DNA of 64,000 bases from Erysipelotrichaceae bacterium 66202529 (lineage in GTDB: Bacteria > Bacillota_I > Bacilli_A > Erysipelotrichales > Erysipelotrichaceae): the NCBI GenBank assembly GCA_017161075.1, contig CP046174.1, forward strand, positions 3,472,001 through 3,536,000. The letters are read 5' to 3'. This document shows positions 1-7,880 of this stretch, piece after piece. Below the pieces are notes generated by a model that saw nothing but the letters and a program-made list of their open reading frames with translations, did not search any database and was not told the DNA's origin. The position numbers were made by a program, and so were the translations under genes. Within the stretch, counting starts at the first letter, position 1, and each line of letters starts with the position of its first letter.

Positions 1-46
1 TTTAGCGTTCAAATTTGTGCAACTTTAACGAAAAGGAGGATCGTAA

Positions 47-1495
47 ATGGCCGATGAAAAACTGAACACAGGCCCTGCGGAGAATACTTCCCCGGAGGGC
101 GCCGGGCCTATCACCACACCCGAACAGGCCGCAGCGTCTGAGCCCCGGCGGGAACAGACCGGGCCTACCATACCTGAGCCCGGCGATGTGGTTGTGTCCT
201 TTGACAAAATCAATGAGCTTATGGCGGAAAAGAGGCAGAACGCCCGCGCCGAAGTCGAAAAGGCGGAAACGCCCGAAACGCCGGAGGCGGCAGCCCCCGG
301 AGAAACACCGCAGCCCGCCAATACGGAGGAGCCGAAAAAGTCGCGCCGTGGCCGTCCGCCGAAAGCGGAAAAGGCTGCGACTGAAAATCAGAAAGCGGAG
401 AAATCGGCTGGGGCCCGCAAGGGCCGCCCACCCAAGGCGGATAAGGCGGCCCCTGACAAGCCCAAGCCGTCCAAACGAGACAAAGTGTCCCGAAGCGATG
501 GAAAGGCCCCGGATGCCAAGGAGCCCATTAAGCCCGCACAGGATACGGCACTGAAGGAAACTGCTGCTGTGGAACAGACGGCTCCCGAGCCGACTACACC
601 GCCCCGCCCGGTTGAGGAAGGCAAGCTGGTTTATCTGAAACTTTCCGAGGTTCATCCGTTTCACACATTCCGTCCGCACCCCTTTAAGGTACGGGACGAT
701 GTGAAGATGCAGGAAATCGTGGCTTCTATCCGCGTAAACGGTGTAATGGTTCCCGGTCTTGCCCGCCCGGAGAAAGACGGAAACGGCTATGAAATTGTAG
801 CGGGCCATCGCCGTACCCACGGCAGTGAACTGGCGGGGCTGAAGGAAATGCCCTTTATTGTCCGTGAAATGACCGACCACGAAGCGGTGCAGGCCATGAA
901 GGACAGCAACAAGCAGCGTGACGGGATGCTCCCCAGTGAATTGGCCGCGCTGCTGGAACTTGAGGTTGAGGACATTAAGCATCAGGGCGGGCGGCTGAAA
1001 GGCGTTGCGGAAGGCGATGTTGGAAAACGCTCGGTTGAGATTGTGGGCGAGGCGCATGAGATGAACTATAAAAAGGTCATGCGCTACTTGCGACTCAACT
1101 CCCTTGTGCCGGAGCTTCTGGATAAGGTAGACGATAAAAAGATGGGCTTTATGCCTGCCGTGGAACTGTCCTACATCAAACCGAAAAATCAGAGGCTTAT
1201 TGCTGTTTCCATTGACGGGGAGCAGGCTTCGCCCTCGCTGGCCCAAGCTAAACGGCTCCGGGAGCTGGATAAGGAAGGCAAGCTCAACGGCGATGTCATT
1301 GACGGCATCTTATCAGAACAGAAAAAGGAGGATCGAGGCGTGATTATTTCTACTGCGGAACTGGAAAAGTATTTTGGCAAGGAGGTCACTCCCGCCAAAA
1401 TGAAAGAACAGATTATGTCCCTGCTGGATGACTGGAAAGAAAAACAGCCGCCGGAGCTGGCAAAAGCCCCGAAAAAGCAGGAACTTGACAAGTAA
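47..1495 (+). CDS. ParB/Spo0J-family DNA-binding protein of the ICE
   Basis: 482 residues, with a ribosome-binding site AAAAGGAGG just before the ATG. The first ~200 residues are low complexity (Ala/Pro/Glu/Lys) and hold two AT-hook-like RGRPPK motifs (near residues 104 and 126). A ParB N-terminal domain follows (~residues 205-300), with the GHRR nucleotide-binding motif (family form GERR) near residue 255, then a helix-turn-helix region and a helical C-terminus. ParB proteins bind palindromic centromere sites and load as CTP-dependent clamps. No ParA is visible; it may lie left of the window. One copy of the ICE's interrupted palindrome lies inside this gene (473-495) and another starts 3 bp after its stop, which makes ParB a reasonable candidate to bind that repeat (inference). 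Confidence 0.88.
   Translation: MADEKLNTGPAENTSPEGAGPITTPEQAAASEPRREQTGPTIPEPGDVVVSFDKINELMAEKRQNARAEVEKAETPETPEAAAPGETPQPANTEEPKKSRRGRPPKAEKAATENQKAEKSAGARKGRPPKADKAAPDKPKPSKRDKVSRSDGKAPDAKEPIKPAQDTALKETAAVEQTAPEPTTPPRPVEEGKLVYLKLSEVHPFHTFRPHPFKVRDDVKMQEIVASIRVNGVMVPGLARPEKDGNGYEIVAGHRRTHGSELAGLKEMPFIVREMTDHEAVQAMKDSNKQRDGMLPSELAALLELEVEDIKHQGGRLKGVAEGDVGKRSVEIVGEAHEMNYKKVMRYLRLNSLVPELLDKVDDKKMGFMPAVELSYIKPKNQRLIAVSIDGEQASPSLAQAKRLRELDKEGKLNGDVIDGILSEQKKEDRGVIISTAELEKYFGKEVTPAKMKEQIMSLLDDWKEKQPPELAKAPKKQELDK
473..495. repeat. ICE palindrome copy 1 (inside parB)
   Basis: Arms AAACGAGACA and TGTCCCGAAG, spacer AAG. Inside parB, translated as part of a low-complexity stretch (DKVSRSD). Confidence 0.7.
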
Positions 1496-1498
1496 CAA

Positions 1499-1521
1499 CT
1501 TCGAGACACTTTGTCCCGAGG
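1499..1521. repeat. ICE palindrome copy 2
   Basis: Arms CTTCGAGACA and TGTCCCGAGG, spacer CTT (opposite orientation to most). Begins 3 bp after the parB stop. Confidence 0.8.
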
Positions 1522-1539
1522 GCCCCGACCTCGCGCAGA

Positions 1540-1702
1540 GGCTCTGGTGGTATATATCCCCCGTCGCCGCCTGTTTTTTAGTACAGCCGGGAGTGGGCCG
1601 TCAAGGGTGCAGCGCACCGCCGTTTTCGGCGGCTCGCCCTTGACGGTCTGCCCCGGCTGTGCTATTTCCCCGGCAAGCGGCGGGGGTATATCCTTCAGAG
1701 CC
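1540..1702 (+). ncRNA. long nested hairpin, unknown function
   Basis: Nested complementary arms fold this stretch into one long hairpin: GGCTCTG (1540-1546) with CAGAGCC (1696-1702), a CCCCCG/CGGGGG pair, ACAGCCGGG (1583-1591) with CCCGGCTGT (1652-1660), CCGTCAAGGG (1598-1607) with CCCTTGACGG (1637-1646), and CCGCCG-TTTT-CGGCGG at the tip (1617-1632). No convincing ORF fills it. It separates parB from the DUF4406-like gene. It could be a structured RNA, a strong attenuator or a DNA cruciform. Confidence 0.5.
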
Positions 1703-1778
1703 GCCCCCTTTCCCAAGACTGGGAAAGGGCGTGGGGTTTGGGTTGAACTTTCTTATTAAAATATCGGAGGTATGAACG

Positions 1779-2120
1779 ATGAAACGACCCCTTGCTTATA
1801 TCACCGCTGCATGGCTCGGCGGCGATAGCGAAAACGCAGAACTGGCGGCGCAGTATTGCCGCACCGTGTATGAGGCAGGCTTTTCTCCTGTTTGTCCGCC
1901 TTTGTACTTGCCCCTGTTTCTCAACGATGCTGTTCCCGAGGAGCATAAAAGCGGCATCGACATGAGCCGTGACCTGCTCCGCCGTTCTCATGTGCTGGTT
2001 GTCTGCGGGCACAGTATGACCGAATCCATGAAAAATGATATTGCCGTGGCCCAGCGGCTGGGAATTACGGCAACAACCCTTGAGGGTATCCTGACCGTCA
2101 AGGGGCAGGGCCGTCGCTGA
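1779..2120 (+). CDS. DUF4406-like small protein
   Basis: 113 residues. It starts with a Rossmann-like strand (KRPLAYITAAW), followed by a helix (ENAELAAQYCRTVYEAGFSPVCPPLY) and a hydrophobic strand ending in VLVVCG, the layout of DUF4406 and nucleoside 2-deoxyribosyltransferase-like domains. The ribosome-binding site ATCGGAGG precedes the ATG. It overlaps ardA by one base (TGATG), so the two are probably translationally coupled. No substrate can be assigned; the domain call rests on fold-like pattern only. Confidence 0.7.
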   Translation: MKRPLAYITAAWLGGDSENAELAAQYCRTVYEAGFSPVCPPLYLPLFLNDAVPEEHKSGIDMSRDLLRRSHVLVVCGHSMTESMKNDIAVAQRLGITATTLEGILTVKGQGRR

Positions 2121-2833
2121 TGGCGACCCTGTTTGAAGCCTACGTTACCAACGCCGGAAAGTACAGCGAGGGCCAGCTTGTGGGTGAAACACTGAAATTT
2201 CCCACAACCGCCCAGGATGTGGAGGCTCTCTTGAAACGGATCGGCGTGGATGGCGTCCGCTATCAGGAAATTTTTATTACCTCTTTCGATGGGGATGTGC
2301 TGGGGCTCTATGACCATTTGAGCGAGTATGAAAATCTGGACGAGCTTAATCATCTGGCCTGCCTGCTTTCCGAGCTTACCTCATCGGAGCTGGAAACACT
2401 GGAGGCCGTCCTCGACAGCGGCGATCACTGTTCTTCGGTGCGGGACATCATCAATCTGACACAAAATCTGGACTGTTACGGCTTTTACCCCGGCGTATCC
2501 GATGAGGAAACGCTGGGGCGTATTTATGTGGACGATCTGGAAATGTTGGATGTGCCGGATCAGGTAAAACCGTATTTCGATTATGAGGCGTATGGCCGGG
2601 ATGCCTGCATCCACGAAAACGGCCATTTTGCCCCGGGCGGCTATGTTGTCAAAGAAAGCGATCATTTCGTGGAAGTGTATCACGGCTTGCAGGATATTCC
2701 CAAGGAGCATAAGGTGTTCTCTTTCCCGAAGCTCTCTATTCGGGAGCAAATGGCGGCCTATCAGGAAATCATAGACGGTTCTTCTTTGGAGGGCTACCGT
2801 CAAATGCAGAAAAAAGACCGTGGGGATCGGTGA
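2120..2833 (+). CDS. ardA: Antirestriction protein ArdA
   Basis: 237 residues and strongly acidic, as expected for ArdA, a DNA mimic that occupies type I restriction-modification enzymes so that incoming single-stranded ICE DNA survives after conversion to duplex. Family features seen: an N-terminal AYVTNAGKYSEG segment, the central EYENLDELNHLA segment and the C-terminal acidic YFDYEAYGRD region. It is co-transcribed with the upstream DUF4406-like gene (start overlaps its stop). A copy of the ICE palindrome begins 5 bp after its stop. Confidence 0.88.
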   Translation: MATLFEAYVTNAGKYSEGQLVGETLKFPTTAQDVEALLKRIGVDGVRYQEIFITSFDGDVLGLYDHLSEYENLDELNHLACLLSELTSSELETLEAVLDSGDHCSSVRDIINLTQNLDCYGFYPGVSDEETLGRIYVDDLEMLDVPDQVKPYFDYEAYGRDACIHENGHFAPGGYVVKESDHFVEVYHGLQDIPKEHKVFSFPKLSIREQMAAYQEIIDGSSLEGYRQMQKKDRGDR

Positions 2834-2838
2834 CGGTA

Positions 2839-2861
2839 CTTCGAGACAAATTGTCCCAAGG
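2839..2861. repeat. ICE palindrome copy 3
   Basis: Arms CTTCGAGACA and TGTCCCAAGG, spacer AAT. Between ardA and the ribosome-binding site of pcfB. Confidence 0.8.
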
Positions 2862-2876
2862 AAGGAGGCGGTGTAA

Positions 2877-3356
2877 CTGATTGATGAAGATATTTCCCGG
2901 CGCACGATAGCCATATCCGTAAAAACAACCAAGCTGACGGCGCGGGGACTGGCGTATGTGCTGGGCATGGTGGGCCGGAAGATCCGCAAGGCATACCGTG
3001 GGCGCCAAGTACCGCATGGAAAACAAAGTGTGCGAAAGCTCATGGCCCACGGTACAGCCACCAACAGCATTGAGCTATCCGGGGATGCCAAGTCCTTTGA
3101 CCGCGTGGCCCGGAAATGGAATGTGGACTATGCGTTCTATAAAACCGGGCCGGACAAATACCTGCTGTTTTTCAAGGCTGGACAGGCAGACGCAATGACC
3201 GCCTGCTTTTCTGAGTATTCCCGGAAGGTGTTAAGCAAAGCAAAATCGAACCGTGTTCCCATCCGGGAACAACTGCAACAGGCGGCAGATCAGCTTTCCA
3301 AAGAAAAGCCGAAGCAGAAAGAACGTGCAAAGGAGGTGGCCCATGAGGACAGATAA
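2877..3356 (+). CDS. pcfB: PcfB (DUF3801) conjugation protein, non-ATG start
   Basis: Conserved PcfB/DUF3801 protein encoded just before the coupling protein in Gram-positive ICEs; PcfB is a relaxosome or coupling-protein partner. The homologous N-terminus (IDEDISRRTIAISVKTTKLT) is in frame well upstream of the first ATG at 2958. A stop codon (TAA, 2874-2876) lies directly before CTG 2877 and ATT 2880. The ribosome-binding site GAAGGAGG at 2861-2868 fits a start at one of these, so the gene probably begins at CTG 2877 (159 residues) or ATT 2880. The 3' end overlaps virD4 by 14 bases. The body contains HGKQSVRKLMAHG and the FERVARKW-like motif (FDRVARKW). Confidence 0.82.
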   Translation: MIDEDISRRTIAISVKTTKLTARGLAYVLGMVGRKIRKAYRGRQVPHGKQSVRKLMAHGTATNSIELSGDAKSFDRVARKWNVDYAFYKTGPDKYLLFFKAGQADAMTACFSEYSRKVLSKAKSNRVPIREQLQQAADQLSKEKPKQKERAKEVAHEDR

Positions 3357-5178
3357 GATCAGAAAATATCTCATTCCGAACATTCCCTATCTGTTCATCC
3401 TGTGGGCGTTCCTCAAGCTGGGAACGGCCTACCGGCTGGCGGCGGGGAACGATTTTGCACATAAGCTCATCGGGCTGGGCCAGACGATTGGCCCGGCCTT
3501 TGCTGACTTTGCACCCGGTCTTGCTCCGCTGGATTGGCTTGTCGGTATTGTAGGCGCAGTTGGTTTCCGGCTGCTGATCTATTTCAAAAGCAAGAACGCT
3601 AAGAAGTTTCGGCGGGATGCAGAATACGGCAGCGCTCGGTGGGGAACGGAAAAAGACATCAAACCGTTTGTTGATCCAAGGTTTGAAAACAACGTGATTT
3701 TGACCGGGACGGAGTTTCTCACGATGAACACCCGCCCGAAAATCCCCGCAAATGCCCGAAACCTGAATTGCTGCATTATCGGCTCGTCCGGCTCCGGCAA
3801 AACCCGCTTCTGGCTCACGCCCCAGCTTTTACAGGCTCATTCCTCTTATGTGGTGGTCGATCCCAAAGGCGGTGTGCTGGGACAGGTCGGAGCTTTCCTG
3901 CAAAAACGCGGGTACAAAATCAAGGTATTCAACAGCATAGATTTTTCAAAATCCATGCACTATAACCCGCTGGCGTATATCCGCAATGAGGCCGATATTC
4001 TGAAATTCGTGGATGCCCTCATTTCCAACACCAAGGGCGAAGGCAAGGAAGGCGATCCATTCTGGACGAAATCGGAAACGCTTTTATACTGCGCTCTGAT
4101 TGCCTACATCATTTTCGAGGGGCCTGCCGAGGATCGGAACATGAATACCCTTGTGGATATGATTTCCGGCATGGAGGTCAAGGAGGATGACGAGGACTTT
4201 ATGAACGCGGTGGACTATATGTTTGCCGGGCTTGAAAAGCGCAAGCCGGATTGCTTCGCGGTCAAACAGTATAAAAAGTACAAATTGGCCAGCGGCAAGA
4301 CGGCAAAAAGCATTTTAATTTCCTGCGGTGCGCGGCTGGCTCCCTTTGACATCCCGCAGCTTCGTGAAGTCATGGCCTATGACGAATTGGAGCTTGACCG
4401 CATCGGAGATCGGAAAACGGCGGTATTCTTCATTATTTCCGATACCACGCAGACCTACAACTTTTTAGTGGCGCTTGCTTTTTCGCAGATGTTCAACCTC
4501 CTGTGTGAACGGGCGGACAATATTCACGGTGGCCGCCTGCCGCACCATGTACGGGTGCTGTGGGACGAGGCAGCCAACACGGGACAGGTGCCCCAGCTCG
4601 AAAAGCTGGTCGCGGTTATCCGCTCCCGCGAGGTGAGTCTTTGCCTGCTGTATCAGCAGTTGGCACAGTGCAAGGCCATTTACGATAAGCACGCCGAGAC
4701 AATCCTCGGCAACATGGACAGCGTGGTGTTCCTCGGTGGCCGCGAAGCCAGCACTATCAAGGAAATCTCCGAGAACTGGCTGGGAAAAGCCACAATCAGT
4801 ATGCAGACCGACAGCCGCTCCCGTGGTCAGTCGGAAAGCTACAGTCAAAATACCCAGCGGCTGGGCCGGGAACTAATGACCCCAGCCGAGCTTGCAACCA
4901 TGCCGGGAGACAAATGTATTTTGCAGCTTCGGGGCCTGCCCCCGTTCTTCTCTCCCAAGTATGATCTGAAACGGCATCCGAACTACCGCTATACGGCGGA
5001 GGCCGATAAACAGAAAAACGCTTTTGACCTCGACAGGCTCATTAACCGCCGCAGGCGGCCCGGGCTGAACGAGGCGTGTACGATGTATGAGGTGACTGTG
5101 CCGGACGATGCACTCACGGAAGAGGACGAGGACATCCTCAACTATGATGACATCGACGATCCAGACGCCTTTGCATAA
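3343..5178 (+). CDS. virD4: VirD4/TraG-family type IV coupling protein
   Basis: 611 residues from the ATG that follows AAAGGAGG; an in-frame ORF extends further upstream but lacks that site. Two N-terminal membrane segments (~residues 11-28 and 50-75) anchor a cytoplasmic ATPase. Walker A GSSGSGKT is near residue 147 and Walker B VLWDEAAN near residue 402. The protein links the relaxosome to the type IV secretion channel and powers DNA transfer. It overlaps pcfB and is followed by a copy of the ICE palindrome (5182-5204) and an intrinsic terminator. The TraG/TraD-type QLAQ and LGGREASTIKEIS segments support the family call. Confidence 0.95.
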   Translation: MRTDKIRKYLIPNIPYLFILWAFLKLGTAYRLAAGNDFAHKLIGLGQTIGPAFADFAPGLAPLDWLVGIVGAVGFRLLIYFKSKNAKKFRRDAEYGSARWGTEKDIKPFVDPRFENNVILTGTEFLTMNTRPKIPANARNLNCCIIGSSGSGKTRFWLTPQLLQAHSSYVVVDPKGGVLGQVGAFLQKRGYKIKVFNSIDFSKSMHYNPLAYIRNEADILKFVDALISNTKGEGKEGDPFWTKSETLLYCALIAYIIFEGPAEDRNMNTLVDMISGMEVKEDDEDFMNAVDYMFAGLEKRKPDCFAVKQYKKYKLASGKTAKSILISCGARLAPFDIPQLREVMAYDELELDRIGDRKTAVFFIISDTTQTYNFLVALAFSQMFNLLCERADNIHGGRLPHHVRVLWDEAANTGQVPQLEKLVAVIRSREVSLCLLYQQLAQCKAIYDKHAETILGNMDSVVFLGGREASTIKEISENWLGKATISMQTDSRSRGQSESYSQNTQRLGRELMTPAELATMPGDKCILQLRGLPPFFSPKYDLKRHPNYRYTAEADKQKNAFDLDRLINRRRRPGLNEACTMYEVTVPDDALTEEDEDILNYDDIDDPDAFA

Positions 5179-5181
5179 ACG

Positions 5182-5204
5182 CTTCGAGACAAAGTGTCCC
5201 GAAG
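5182..5204. repeat. ICE palindrome copy 4
   Basis: Arms CTTCGAGACA and TGTCCCGAAG, spacer AAG. Three bp after the virD4 stop. Confidence 0.8.
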
Positions 5205-5214
5205 TTTGTAACCT

Positions 5215-5238
5215 GCCGCCTGCAAGGGCGGCTTTTTT
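5215..5238 (+). terminator. intrinsic terminator after virD4
   Basis: GCCGCC (5215-5220), a short loop and GGCGGC (5227-5232), followed by TTTTTT. It lies between virD4 and the Maff2 gene, so the latter may have lower or separate expression. Confidence 0.75.
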
Positions 5239-5273
5239 GTTACCGGGAAAATCCCGGAGAAATGGAGGCTTAT

Positions 5274-5486
5274 ATGGCATTTTTCTCATCTGCAATCGAC
5301 ACTTTACAGACCCTCGTTATTGCTCTCGGTGCTGGCCTTGGCGTGTGGGGCGTGGTTAATCTGCTGGAGGGCTACGGCTCGGATAACCCGGGCTCCAAGT
5401 CCCAGGGCATGAAGCAGCTCATGGCGGGCGGCGGCATCATCGTCATTGGCACCACACTGATCCCTCTGCTGTCTGGCCTGTTTTAA
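5274..5486 (+). CDS. Maff2-family small membrane protein (pilin-like)
   Basis: 70 residues from the second ATG, which has GGAGG at the right distance. There are two hydrophobic helices (~residues 8-30 and 48-68) with a Gly-rich turn (EGYGSDNPGSKSQG) between them, the Maff2 pattern. Maff2 proteins lie next to TrbL/VirB6 genes in Firmicute ICEs and resemble VirB2-like pilins in size and topology; that role is inferred. The next gene starts 12 bp later. Confidence 0.85.
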   Translation: MAFFSSAIDTLQTLVIALGAGLGVWGVVNLLEGYGSDNPGSKSQGMKQLMAGGGIIVIGTTLIPLLSGLF

Positions 5487-5497
5487 GGTAGGCGCTT

Positions 5498-6364
5498 ATG
5501 GATTTTCTCACCGACTGGCTCACAAACTGGCTCAAAGAGCTTCTGATTGGTGGGATCATGGGGAACCTCGAAGGTCTTTTTGATACTGTCAATACCCAAG
5601 TCGGAGAGATTGCGGCACAGGTAGGGACTACCCCGGCGGCGTGGCACGCCGGGGTTTTCTCCCTGATCCGACAGCTTTCCGAAACGGTGATCCTGCCGAT
5701 TGCCGGAATGGTGCTGACCTTTGTTGCCACTTATGAGCTCATACAGATGCTTTTGGAAAAGAACAATATGCACGAGGTTGACGTTGCGAACCTCTATAAA
5801 TGGATGTTCAAAACAGCCTGTGCAATCTTAATCCTGTCAAATACATTCAATATCGTCATGGCTGTGTTCGATGTGTCGCAGAGCGTTATCGCGCAGGCAG
5901 GCGGGCTCATTCAAGGCTCCACCGATGTTTCGGCGGATATGCTTGCCGAACTGGAAACCTCGCTGGAGGCGATGGACTTGGGGCCGCTTTTGGGGCTTTG
6001 GCTGCAGTCTGCGCTCATTGGATTTACGATGAAGGCGATGGGGATTATCATTTTCGTTTTGGTGTATGGCAGAATGCTGGAAATCTATCTGCTGACCAGT
6101 CTGGCCCCCATCCCCGTTGCTACGCTTTCCAACCGGGAGCTTGGCAGCACCGGGCAAAACTACATCAAGTCCCTGTTTGCCGTGGGCTTTCAAGGGCTGC
6201 TGATTCTTGTATGTGTTGCAATTTACGCGGTGCTCATTCAAGGCATCGCAACAAGCGGCGATCCCATTGGGGCGATTTGGGGAACTGTGGGCTACACGGT
6301 TCTGCTTTGCTTCATGCTCTTTAAGACCGGGAGCATTGCCCAGCGTATCTTTGGCGCTCATTAA
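5498..6364 (+). CDS. TrbL/VirB6-like conjugation channel protein
   Basis: 288 residues with about six hydrophobic segments (near 66-88, 106-128, 165-190, 195-212, 222-246 and 262-280). The N-terminal amphipathic stretch FLTDWLTNWLKELLIGGIM and the conserved SLAPIPVATLSNRELGSTGQNY segment are typical of the TrbL/VirB6-like proteins of Tn1549-related ICEs. It would form part of the inner-membrane channel of the type IV secretion system. It sits between Maff2 and the SpoVG-domain gene with only short gaps, so it is in the transfer operon. Confidence 0.85.
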   Translation: MDFLTDWLTNWLKELLIGGIMGNLEGLFDTVNTQVGEIAAQVGTTPAAWHAGVFSLIRQLSETVILPIAGMVLTFVATYELIQMLLEKNNMHEVDVANLYKWMFKTACAILILSNTFNIVMAVFDVSQSVIAQAGGLIQGSTDVSADMLAELETSLEAMDLGPLLGLWLQSALIGFTMKAMGIIIFVLVYGRMLEIYLLTSLAPIPVATLSNRELGSTGQNYIKSLFAVGFQGLLILVCVAIYAVLIQGIATSGDPIGAIWGTVGYTVLLCFMLFKTGSIAQRIFGAH

Positions 6365-6379
6365 CAGGAGAAGGTGCTT

Positions 6380-7111
6380 ATGCCGAGAAGATACGGGGCG
6401 GATGGAACGCGCTTATGGAATGGAAAAACGCCGGAGGAGTTTACTGAAGCGGACGCTTACCGCTTTATGGCGGAAACGGAGGCCGTCCTGCAAAAAAAAG
6501 AGCTGATGGACGACCCCGCCCAGCCTGCTCCGGCAAGCGGAAAGGAGGAATTTTATCTGAGTAAGAAGGACGATGTATTGCTGACCCCGGAGCAGATTGC
6601 TGCGGAGGAACGGCGCTGGCTGTTTGATGCTCCCATCGCGGAGCTTGCAGAAGTCAAGGGCGTTAGCATTGATGAGGCAGTAAAAATGCGGACAGATGCT
6701 GTCTTGCAGGAGGCGGTTGTTCCGATCACGGTATCTGTCCGCCCGATTGACCCGCAGGGAAAACTGATCGGCTTCGCCAGCGTCAATTTTGGCGGTGTGG
6801 TCATCGATGATTTTAAGGTTGTGGACGGGAAAAACGGAATTTTTCTTGGAGCTCCCTCTAAACCCGATCCTGCCAGCCGGACGGGATACCGGGCTACGGT
6901 TCGGATTCCTGACCGCGCCACACAGGAACGGATTAACGCGGCTGGTGTGGAAGCGTATCATGCGGCGGTGGAACAGCTTGTTGCGCGGGCTCAGGCGGTA
7001 CGGCCTGCCCCGATCAAGGAGCAGATGGCCGAGGCCGCAAAGCAGGCAGGAAAAGAAAACGCCGCCCGGCCTGCGCCTGCCAAGGAAAAGGAGGCCCGCA
7101 ATGACCGATAG
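6380..7111 (+). CDS. SpoVG-domain protein of the ICE
   Basis: 243 residues from ATG 6380 (ribosome-binding site CAGGAG). Residues ~118-198 match SpoVG: strands ITVSVRPIDPQGKLIGFASVNFGG, then VIDDFKVVDGKNGIFLGAPSKPD, and the R-I-P-D helix start. SpoVG is a small nucleic-acid-binding regulator. Here it carries ~115 extra N-terminal residues and a ~45-residue Ala/Pro/Lys-rich tail. Its stop overlaps the methyltransferase start by 11 bases. A role in regulating ICE genes is likely but not shown. Confidence 0.8.
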   Translation: MPRRYGADGTRLWNGKTPEEFTEADAYRFMAETEAVLQKKELMDDPAQPAPASGKEEFYLSKKDDVLLTPEQIAAEERRWLFDAPIAELAEVKGVSIDEAVKMRTDAVLQEAVVPITVSVRPIDPQGKLIGFASVNFGGVVIDDFKVVDGKNGIFLGAPSKPDPASRTGYRATVRIPDRATQERINAAGVEAYHAAVEQLVARAQAVRPAPIKEQMAEAAKQAGKENAARPAPAKEKEARNDR

Positions 7112-7880
7112 CCGCACTTTGGGACAAAGTGTCCCGAAGGAGGGCTTATTTCTCATGGATGGCATTGAGGGCCTGCGCTCCCTGCCCAAACATAGCGTGG
7201 ATATGCTGCTGACCGATCCGCCTTACGGCACAACCCGGAATTATTGGGATGTGCCCCTGCCGCTCCCGGAGCTGTGGGAGGCGGTGAAATGGGCGGTCAA
7301 GCCGAATGGCGCGGTGCTGTTTTTCGCGCAGTGCCCCTTTGACAAGGTGCTGGGCGCATCCAACCTCGCCATGCTCCGCTATGAGTGGATTTGGTATAAG
7401 GAGCGCGGAACGGGCTTTCTCAATGCAAACCGGGCTCCACTGAAAAAGTCCGAGAATATCTTGGTGTTTTACCAGAAGTCCCCGGTCTACAATCCGCAGT
7501 TTACTTATGGCAAGCCTTATACCCGCGTACATTCCAGAAGCGGTACAAGCTCCAACTATGGGAAATTTGAACGGCAGGGCTCCGAGTCCAACGATGGCCG
7601 CCGCTATCCCGGAAATGTACTATTTGTGCCTACGGTGTCCGGCGGCATCCATCCTACGCAGAAGCCCGTGGAGCTCTGCGAGTATCTGATCCGCACCTAT
7701 ACCCACCCCGGCGAACTGGTTGCGGACATTTGCGCGGGCTCCGGCACAACCGCGATTGCAGCCATCAACACAGAACGCCGCTTTGTATGCTTTGAAACGG
7801 CCCCGTCCTTTTATGCCGCCGCCAGTGAGCGCATCCGTGCGGCGCAGGCAGTAAAAAGCTCCGGCGAGAAAGGAGTGTAA
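7101..7880 (+). CDS. DNA methyltransferase (DPPY class, N4/N6)
   Basis: 259 residues. The catalytic motif DPPY (LLTDPPYGTTRNYW) is near residue 38, and the AdoMet-binding motif (VADICAGSGTT) is near residue 210, preceded by HPTQKPVELCEYLI; this motif order is that of the N6/N4 amino-methyltransferases. No restriction enzyme is nearby, so it is an orphan, probably protecting the ICE from host restriction together with ArdA. The start at 7101 overlaps the previous gene. An alternative ATG at 7155 has its own GAAGGAGGG, and the ICE palindrome (7117-7139) lies between the two, encoding the peptide LGQSVPK if 7101 is used. Confidence 0.87.
   Translation: MTDSRTLGQSVPKEGLFLMDGIEGLRSLPKHSVDMLLTDPPYGTTRNYWDVPLPLPELWEAVKWAVKPNGAVLFFAQCPFDKVLGASNLAMLRYEWIWYKERGTGFLNANRAPLKKSENILVFYQKSPVYNPQFTYGKPYTRVHSRSGTSSNYGKFERQGSESNDGRRYPGNVLFVPTVSGGIHPTQKPVELCEYLIRTYTHPGELVADICAGSGTTAIAAINTERRFVCFETAPSFYAAASERIRAAQAVKSSGEKGV
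7117..7139. repeat. ICE palindrome copy 5
   Basis: Arms CTTTGGGACA and TGTCCCGAAG, spacer AAG. At the 5' end of the DPPY methyltransferase gene; encodes LGQSVPK. Confidence 0.8.

Noticed and set aside
2..1246. 414-codon minus-strand ORF opposite parB
   Set aside because: It is antisense to a clear ParB-domain protein, has no ribosome-binding site support and encodes Arg/Leu/Phe-rich sequence typical of shadow frames in GC-rich DNA.
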